DNA of 64,000 nucleotides from Mortierella alpina. Taxonomy: Eukaryota; Mortierellomycota; Mortierellomycetes; Mortierellales; Mortierellaceae. The stretch is taken from positions 186,001-250,000 of the forward strand of contig JANATF010000017.1 of the NCBI GenBank assembly GCA_029449245.1, in the 5' to 3' direction. Under the pieces are notes generated by a model. It was not told where the DNA came from. It did no database searches and saw nothing but the letters and a program-made list of their open reading frames with translations. Positions 57,301 to 64,000 of the stretch are shown here, piece by piece. A program made the translations under genes and the position numbers. The number at the start of each line of letters is the position of its first letter. The stretch's first letter is position 1.

Positions 57301-58749
57301 ACCAGTGAAGGGTCTATCTCAGGGGAGGGGGGGCAATGGGTTAGCTCATCGTTAGTATTGTTGCTCGGAGATTCCACAATGACAGACCACCACGTCCTGG
57401 ACAGTTTGAGGCAAAATGGGAAACTGACCTTGACTCTTGCTCAGTGAACTTTGCCCATGACAGTAGGGACAGCGCTGTAAAGAACAGCAGTGGTGCCTCC
57501 AGAGTCATCAAACGATGGCTGGCTATCAACGCGTTGTCTAGCAGCGAAACACAATCATTCGGATGTTTGAACAATAGGTAGAGACAGTTAGAGGAGCACT
57601 GCCGCCTGTGAGCTCAAGAGTCAAAGTCGTACATACCAAAGATGATCATGAAAGCAGCCAAAATGGCCGCTGACGGCGCCTGGCCAAGCGCTCGTAGGGT
57701 GAAGTATGCCATTGGAGCGCACAGTGCACCCATGCCCGCCACGGTCGACCGCATCGTCTTGTACGGCAGATCGCTAGGGTAGGTGCTAAGGCCATGAACG
57801 CGAACATTAATGTCGTGCATAAACTATTTTGATTTTGAGTTCTCTCCTCGCTGCCTTCATTGCATTCTGGTTACTCACTCGCTGATATCGTCGAAAGGAA
57901 ACGTGCCCGAGTAGTTGTCGGCAATCTTGCTGATCCCTGCCAGAAGCATCTTGCCGAGCGGTGGATGCGTGTCGAACATGAACTGCTTGGTCAGATATCC
58001 GTTGACGTACTTGCCTACATGCGCCTCATCAAGCCTTTTTTTTTAGCACGACGGCCGAAGGGGAGAGCGCATGGAAGAGAAATAAAAAGAAATGACGATA
58101 CGTAGGGAGGTGAGCTGATCGCTCTCCTTTTCATTCCTGAGAGAGGGTGCGACTCTGCTTCTTGGACTGGTCAATACAACCATGGGAGAATACAACAGAG
58201 TAGTTCCTACACAACCTGGTTTGGAGTTTCAATCTCCCACAAACGCACAGCCATGGCCGTGAATGTGAGCACGCCAATGGCAGCCCAGTCGCGTCCTTGA
58301 AGTCCAGGCACGCTCTGTGTTTTTTCATGACCTGACGAGATCCACGACGACAGATCGTCGTGCACCTCTTTGCTCTCGGCCACGGAAGGTATCTGTTCTG
58401 TGCTCTTGCACCCCTCTTGCAAGTCATGATCCTGATCTTGGTTATGAATAGAGTCATGGTCATCATCCAGATCAGAGCCAAGGAGGTCTGCAAGCGAGTT
58501 CACGGATATCTCAGAGGCCAAGGACGACGATCGCGAAGGCAGCGGCGTCGCCAAGTGGCCGTTTCTGTGGTCAGGAAGATTATATCCATCCGAGCCAGAG
58601 AAAAAACCTTCATTCTCAGTGTACAGATCGCAATTCTCCGAGCTTTCGTTGGTCGCAGCAGGCAAGGATAGATCGGAGACGCCGACATCAGCGGGCTGTG
58701 CCTTGGGCTTGGGCTTTTTTTTGGACGAGTTGTGATGTTTCTTTGTCAT
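54359..58749 (-). CDS. Protein O-mannosyltransferase (PMT family) with charged C-terminal coiled coil
   Basis: Multi-exon; start taken at the ATG at 58749 (MTKKHHNSSKKKPKP). After an acidic N-terminus come a membrane segment, then DEAHVGKYVNGYL and FDTHPPLGKMLLAG (the catalytic Asp-Glu and the HPPLxK PMT motif, 58030-57940), then multiple helices (MRSTVAGMGALCAPMAY, SATKTDGLLTLLTII). A MIR region lies near 56920-55930 with GDLIRLRHVSTRRCLHS and a Ser/Glu-rich insert, followed by C-terminal helices (FAAWALHIIPLIFPLLPD). PMT enzymes transfer mannose from dolichol-phosphate-mannose to Ser/Thr in the ER and are essential for fungal wall glycoproteins. Unusually, the last 90 or so residues are a Glu/Arg/Lys coiled coil. 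The frame change near 54990-54920 may be a 65-nt intron with a weak GTCATT donor. Confidence 0.85.
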
Positions 58750-59235
58750 CTTTTTGAACCTTTCTTTTTTGCCAAGATGAGTGGGCTGTTCAGAAACTTG
58801 CAAGGGGGGTGAGGTACTGTAAGAAGAGACAAGAAGGCAATTGAGACAAGCTAGAGAGGCGCTTTTTCTGTTCTCTCGGACAGGACGTCTACAACAGCAT
58901 TTACGTGTGTTTTCGCACCCCTTTTGGGGCACGGTGAGCAAGCTAATGCACCCTTTTTTTTCCTTCTCGATTTCCTTCCCCTGCTACCTTTCGCCTTTCA
59001 TGCTTTCATGCCTGCAGTCCTGCAGATAGACAATGTCTTTATGCCTGCAATTCTGCAGATGTTTCTTTCGCTTGATACAACCAACAACAACAACAAACAG
59101 CTGCAACATAGACCGCCTGGTGAGAAACTCTCACGAACATGAATAGGGTTGGCGAAGAGGTTTTTTTTGGTGGAAACATTTCTGCTCGTTTATTTGCATC
59201 GCTTCCGCACTCAACAGTCAGATCCGCCAGACCAT
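58750..59235. other. Spacer between PMT gene and eL21 gene
   Basis: About 490 bases. It contains the PMT promoter or leader, T-rich stretches, a CTGCAGATAGACAATGTCTTTATGCCTGCAA-like near-repeat around 59010-59060 (the unit ATGCCTGCAxTxCTGCAGAT occurs twice), and CAACAACAA near 59080. An upstream in-frame extension of the PMT N-terminus to about 58941 is possible but not preferred. Confidence 0.4.
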
Positions 59236-60442
59236 TTAAACGAGGGCTAATAACGAAAGAAACAAGGGAAAAAAACAAGGCAAGTTAGCAAGAAGCCTTA
59301 TGTAGGAGACATATTTGATACATCAATAGTACATCTTCATACAAATACAAGGAAACAGCAATAGGAAACTTACTGTCGTAGGGGATGGGGTTGAGGGTGG
59401 TGGGGATGTTGTGCTTGATGGAGACGAAGCGGGCCTCACGGGGCTTGACGGGCTGTCTCTTCAAGTTGACCTTGACACCATCGGTCTTGGCCTGCAACTT
59501 GGCGGCGGCGTTCTCCTTGACTCGGCGCAAGAAGTCATCACGGCACTTGGAGTGCTTGATGTGCTCAACGCGGATGTTGACACGCTTCTCGAGGAAACGG
59601 TTGCCAACCTTCTTGTTGATGATGATACCAACAGCGGACTTGGTCACGTTGTAGATGATACCGGTGCGACTATTCGACGGTGGGGAAAGGGAGAAGGAGA
59701 GTTAGTCAATAGGGGCCGACACCAAATGGGGATATGCGGTTGATGCCAAAGCGTCAAGTTCAGTGCTGCGTCCTGAGGTGTTCAATGTGGTATCTGCATA
59801 TTTCCGAGCGCCAGATGTGGTATAAAGAGGTCGACAAGTCCATGAGTGTGTCTATAACAAGCACTATGCGCTCTGAGTTCAAGGTGGGGGTGGCAGTATG
59901 CAGTGCGTCCTTGATGTGTAACAATATCAGATGAAAAGGCTATGATATGGCCTATGGGCGACTCGACAGGGCTGAATTGGGTCGAATCCCAAATGTTGAA
60001 TCATGGCATTGCTGGATCAAAGTGACAATCCGACTCTTCTCGATCACTGGTTCGATTCAGTTGATGTGGTGAAAGATTCTGATCCTTGATCGCCGTTCGT
60101 AAAGTACTAGGATCCAGTTGCCAATCCTAGGCCGAAATCAAAAGAAATCGCCCGCCTTCTGATCCTGCCAGTGATGACTACTAGTACTGCTGCTGATCCT
60201 GATCCTGATCCTGCAGACGCAAAACTTGTATGCTGTCGAGAAATCGGTGGTGAGGAAACATACCCGTGGTAGAACTTGTGGGGCATACCCTTGTGGATAG
60301 CACCGTTAGCCTTGATGTCAACAATGTCGCCGACCTTGTAGGTCTTCAGGTAGGTGGTAAGCTTGATGGGCATACCATGCTCCCTGAAGTTACGGGCGAA
60401 CATGTGGCGGGTGCGAGCACGGATACCATAGGAGTGAGGCAT
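59236..60442 (-). CDS. 60S ribosomal protein eL21
   Basis: Three exons (60442-60264, 59669-59374, 59246-59236) join in frame to 161 residues, the usual size of eL21. The N-terminus [20 protein letters not shown], the block [20 protein letters not shown], then [20 protein letters not shown] and [20 protein letters not shown] identify it. The last exon is only 11 bases and supplies the end Thr-Leu-Val and the stop. The first intron is long (594 nt) for this window. The product is part of the large ribosomal subunit. It is divergent from the uS4 gene, sharing a promoter region of about 600 bases. Confidence 0.96.
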
Positions 60443-61043
60443 GATGAATCAAATCTGTTGTTGCCAGGATTGAAGAAGAAAGGAAATCGGGCATAAGTTC
60501 GCCATGTTCTGTAGAGTCGTTTTGAATTTCTCCTGTTTTCCTAGTGCTGCCAAGTCGATTCGCATTTGAATTCCTTGCAGAGTGCCGGATCCTGTCCGCC
60601 CCCCAATTCCCATTGATGCGGGTTTTTTCAGTCCCGTCCTTTGATGGCGGTTCCCATGCCCGTGCGGTTGAGATGTGATTTCAACCAGTCCGTACCCTAA
60701 GAGGTCAAGAAAGAAAGGAGGGAATCAAAACAAACGGGCGGGGAGGGCGCTATGAACGCAACAGCGAAAAAATTATTCCGTGCGCTGATTGGCTGCATCG
60801 CTGTACATAGAGCCAATTCAGTGGCCACTCTGGCAGCCATTGTACGTGTTGCCTGACAAGTGTGCGCTGATTCGCTAAATAGCCCCGGTCCTGACCGGGG
60901 GTTCCTTCCTGTTATGGCAGTCATTTGTTTATTGTTACTGTTTTTTTAAATTTTTTCTGCCCCTCCCACCTCCCAGGGCCATAAGAGATCGCACCGTGCA
61001 GCATCCAGACGAGATCCTTCTCTTTCTCTAATCAGTCCTAGCC
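60443..61043. promoter_or_regulatory. Bidirectional promoter region of eL21 and uS4
   Basis: About 600 bases between two divergent ribosomal protein genes. Two CCAAT boxes in opposite orientation lie at about 60787-60793 (ATTGG) and 60812-60818 (CCAAT). A perfect 8-bp inverted repeat with a 2-base centre, CCCCGGTC-CT-GACCGGGG, is at 60883-60900. A T-run near 60940-60947 lies close to the uS4 leader. Coregulation is inferred from gene arrangement, and no binding factor is identified. Confidence 0.45.
60883..60900. promoter_or_regulatory. Perfect GC-rich dyad in the shared ribosomal-protein promoter
   Basis: The sequence CCCCGGTC CT GACCGGGG is a perfect palindrome with 8-base arms. It lies about 140 bases before the uS4 start-codon exon and about 440 bases before eL21. 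It could be a dimeric transcription factor site (for example Zn2Cys6 type), but this is only suggestive. Confidence 0.3.
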
Positions 61044-61932
61044 AGTAAGTGAGATTTCTCCGAGGCTGGTTCTCGCTGTCTGACTGTGTCAACTCGACTA
61101 GTACTGGTCTTGACTTGCATGGTTGGGTGGCAGAGACACCACCGCTGGTTTTTTTTTGTCATGACTGGGTCGCTTCCATGTGGACAACCTTCACGACTGT
61201 GTGAGATGTGCAAGGCTACTTGCGCAGGGAACTTGTGCATCTCAAGCATCCTGTGGTTGTTCGCAAGAGCCATGAAAAAGTGTCTTTTCCAATGGAACTT
61301 CAGACAACAAGAAAGGTCATCCACTAACGCATCTCCATCGACTCCTCGTAGTGCCTTCCGGAGCTCCCAAGAACTGCTCAAAGACCTACAAGGTCCCCCG
61401 TCGTCCCTTCGAGGCCGCCCGTCTCGACCAGGAGCTCAAGCTCGCTGGAGAGTACGGTCTCCGCAACAAGCGCGAGATCTGGCGCATTGGTTTCACCCTG
61501 TCCAACATCCGTCGTGCTGCCCGTGAGCTCTTGACCTTGGAGGACAAGGACCCCCGTCGCCTGTTCGAGGGTAACGCATTGATCCGCCGTTTGGTGCGCA
61601 TCGGTGTCTTGGACGAGGACAAGATGAAGCTCGATTACGTCTTGGCCTTGAAGATTGAGGACTTCTTGGAGCGTCGTCTCCAGACCCAGGTCTTCAAGCT
61701 CGGTCTTGCCAAGTCCATCCACCACGCCCGTGTCTTGATCCGTCAGCGCCACATCCGCGTCGGCAAGCAGGTCGTTGACATTCCTTCCTTCGTTGTCCGT
61801 CTCGACTCCCAGAAGCACATTGACTTCTCGCTCACCTCCCCCTACGGTGGTGGACGTGCTGGCCGTGTCAAGAGAAAGCGCGCTGCCGCTGCTGCCTCCA
61901 AGGGCGATGATGCCGAGGAGGATGACGAATAA
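61044..61932 (+). CDS. 40S ribosomal protein uS4 (Rps9), start codon split by an intron
   Basis: The protein opens as [20 protein letters not shown] followed by [17 protein letters not shown]. The frame just before Pro-2 reads TG after a TAG acceptor (61349-61351). An A at 61044, directly followed by a GTAAGT donor, completes the ATG, so the initiation codon is split A / TG by a 307-nt intron. The total is 193 residues, as usual for uS4. Further family blocks are [20 protein letters not shown], the S4 RNA-binding domain ([20 protein letters not shown] and [18 protein letters not shown]), and an Ala/Lys/Asp/Glu tail. It is a primary binder of 18S rRNA and helps decoding accuracy. Codon use is strongly biased to C-ending codons (CGT/CGC, GTC, TTG), consistent with high expression. 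Confidence 0.95.
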
Positions 61933-62615
61933 ATTATCGGTTCCCGACGTCTATGTACTATCACGGTTCAGATCATATTTTCACAGCAACCTTACTTCTC
62001 AAGGGCTTTACTCTCTTCTATGCCTTTATTGCTCGGTGCTGGTGATGTTCTGTTTTGTTTCCTCGACAGCCGAGTCTGATTAGCGTTCTATACTCCGCAG
62101 ACACTTTGAATCGTCTAAAGGCCTCCTGTAAGGGCCCCATGTTGTTAAGCCATTAGGTCGTGCAGTTCGAGGTTCGCATTACTGTGTATAGTGTTCAACG
62201 AAGGACAGGTTGTACCTCCTAGATGTGCGGCTACTGTACTCATAATGTCGTGAAGGGTATCCTGAAGACCCTGGGTAAGGAGCAAATCTCTTAATGGGAG
62301 GGAAACTGTCTATATAGCTGTTGGTTGAGAAATGAAGAATCTGAGTGACTCTGCGATAAAGTAGTGCATTCGTCGTCGTTGTAGCTTTTGAAAGTGTCTC
62401 CTTCTAGACAAAGGGCGCGTGTCAGGGCCAATGGCAACTATGGTGTGGGGAGAGAGCAAGGCAAGGAAAAAAAAAAAAAAAAAAAAAGCCACCCGTACAA
62501 CAACAAGCAAAAATGACCCTTTGTGCCAGTGTAACGCCCATAGACCACAACACACCTTTGCATCAACACCTCATCACTCCTCCCTCCCTCTCTCCCTCTC
62601 CAATCATATTCCACC
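61933..62615. other. Intergenic region uS4 / Nop6-like gene
   Basis: About 680 bases holding the uS4 3' UTR and the promoter of the next gene. An A-run of about 20 bases lies at 62467-62486, and a CTCCCTCTC pyrimidine tract sits just before the ATG. No coding or RNA gene was recognised. Confidence 0.45.
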
Positions 62616-63921
62616 ATGGCAGCAGAGAAACAGACCAAGAAGCAGAAAAAGTCGAGCGAGTTCAGAACGAAGAAGAGAAAGCTTGACGACAGCATTCCCG
62701 ATGTGCCCGAGGAAGACACTGGCGACAAGGCCGACGACACGGCCGACAGCAGCCCTAAGCGCACCAAAGTCACCAAGGAAGCTAAGGACACCAAGAGCAC
62801 TGAAAACACCAAGGAAACCAGTGAGGATGGAAAGAAGAAGCGCAGAAGAGGCAAGGGCGCTGCCAAAGAGGAGGCTAAAGACACTGCAGAGACCAAGGAG
62901 GGCGCTGCTGAGGATTCAAAGGAGGTCAAGGCTGTGCCCAAGAACCAAAAGTTCATTGTCTTTGTCGGTATGTCTCCTCTACACTCGGTCTTTCAAGCGA
63001 CCTGCTTCTGTGACAGCCTCTTTCTGGATTGCTCTTGATAGCTTTTGACCGGATCATATTTGTCGATCCGATTTATCCAAGGCTAACAGATCTTTCACTT
63101 TTCTTACACTCTCTGATCAGGTAATCTTCCTTTCAACATCACAAAGGAGGTCCTGGAGAAGCATTTTGAGAGCTGCGGTAAGAGCGACGGCTTGCGCGCA
63201 TTAGTACACCACAACAGGACCATGCTGCATGCTAAGACCAGACGTATTAAACACAACTCCTTTCCTCCTGCCGATGGATCATGGCAATCCAACAGGCAAG
63301 ATCACATCAGTACGCGTGCAGACGGATAAAGTGACCGGAAAGGGCAAGGGATTCGCATTCATGGAGTTTCCAGAGGCTGAGGCCATGCAGGTATGGATAC
63401 GAAATGTGACCTCAGGCTCGATCTTGGATGCCGACAGAGCGGGTGTCCAGGACTGGCGGTGTTTTCCAGACGCAGACTTTGACCTCTTGTACACTCTATA
63501 GAAAGCATTATACTTCAACAAGACGCTGATCAAGGAGCGACCCATCAATGTGGAGTTGACAGCCGGCGGTGGTGGAAACAAGAGCGCAGCCCGGAAAAAG
63601 AAGATTGCAGACAAGAACGAAGCCTTGAACGAGGAGCGCGTATGTGCACACTGTTGCTGATTGCCGGAATGGATCATGTTCCCGATTCACTCTTGAGCTG
63701 ACATCGGATGGCTGCTGTGTTCTTTCTTTTCTTTTTTTTTTTAGCGCAAGGTTCATGAGAAGCACATCGCACCTGCCAAGGAGGCCAAGTCGTCGTATGC
63801 AGCAGCCAACCCTCCTGTGGTCCAGAAGAAGGCACCCAAGGCCATCAAGAAGCCATCCGAGATCAGTGGAGCAAACGCAGTGTCTGTGGAGGGACTTTCT
63901 TCGCGTCTCCGCAGGGCATAG
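62616..63921 (+). CDS. Nop6-like nucleolar RRM protein
   Basis: Five exons (62616-62967, 63121-63177, 63296-63390, 63502-63639, 63745-63921) join in frame to 272 residues. The N-terminal 110 residues are Lys/Glu/Asp-rich with basic stretches (KKRKLDD, KKKRRRGKG) that look like nuclear or nucleolar signals. One RRM follows: RNP2-like KFIVFVGNLPFNITKEVL and RNP1-like GKGKGFAFMEFPEAEAM, then ALYFNKTLIKERPINVELTA. A basic Ala/Lys tail ends in SSRLRRA. Yeast Nop6 has the same layout and helps early 40S pre-rRNA processing. All four introns fall inside or just after the RRM. Assignment to Nop6 rests on architecture and the RRM sequence. Confidence 0.85.
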
Positions 63922-64000
63922 AAAACGTGCTTCACCCTCAATATTTTTTTTCATATCTCCCCCTTTTGCATCATTTTTTTCTATTAAAAAATACCGTCCA

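Overview
The window is nuclear DNA of a filamentous fungus, most likely an early-diverging lineage such as Mortierellomycota (Mortierella/Linnemannia type). The evidence is gene style and content: protein genes packed on both strands, many short GT-AG introns (about 50-300 nt), intron-containing ribosomal protein genes, eukaryotic tRNAs, and a long NACHT-WD40 receptor-like protein of the kind that is expanded in these fungi. The genus assignment is inference. I joined exons by eye from GT-AG boundaries and reading phase. Where I give an exact residue count the exon lengths add up in frame; elsewhere the gene limits are approximate.

Layout. 0-7 kb (+): a TMEM184/OST-alpha-like seven-helix protein, a prolyl-4-hydroxylase-type 2OG-Fe(II) dioxygenase and the 40S assembly factor LTV1. 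6.7-20.9 kb (-): meiotic MSH5, a CENP-T kinetochore protein, a TANGO2/NRDE protein, a secreted pepsin-type aspartic protease and a PAP2 lipid phosphatase. 21-32 kb is the accessory part: an asparagine-synthase-type pseudogene, a large STAND (NLR-like) gene with ARM-like, NACHT, pentapeptide and WD40 regions, a decayed gene of unknown family, a single-finger coiled-coil protein and a decayed second copy of its 5' end. 32-41 kb (-): one large hybrid histidine kinase with a pseudokinase-like N-terminus. 41.8-50 kb: an Rco1/PHF12-like double-PHD protein, a DEK_C-SWIB protein, the small-RNA methyltransferase HEN1 and two tRNA genes (Ser-AGA, Gly-GCC). 51-64 kb: an HSPA12-like Hsp70 with an Asn/Gln/Gly-rich head, a protein O-mannosyltransferase with a charged coiled-coil tail, the divergent ribosomal protein pair eL21/uS4, and a Nop6-like nucleolar RRM protein.

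The most notable locus is the NACHT-WD40 gene (23068-29033). Its C-terminus is made of 17 almost identical 126-bp WD40 units that differ mainly at a few codons. This is the pattern known from hypervariable fungal NOD-like receptors such as HET-E. One base is missing at 26869/26870 in unit 3, so the array is split over two reading frames and the gene as read is broken after two full units. The gene lies among decayed and duplicated fragments, which suggests a fast-evolving self/non-self recognition locus.
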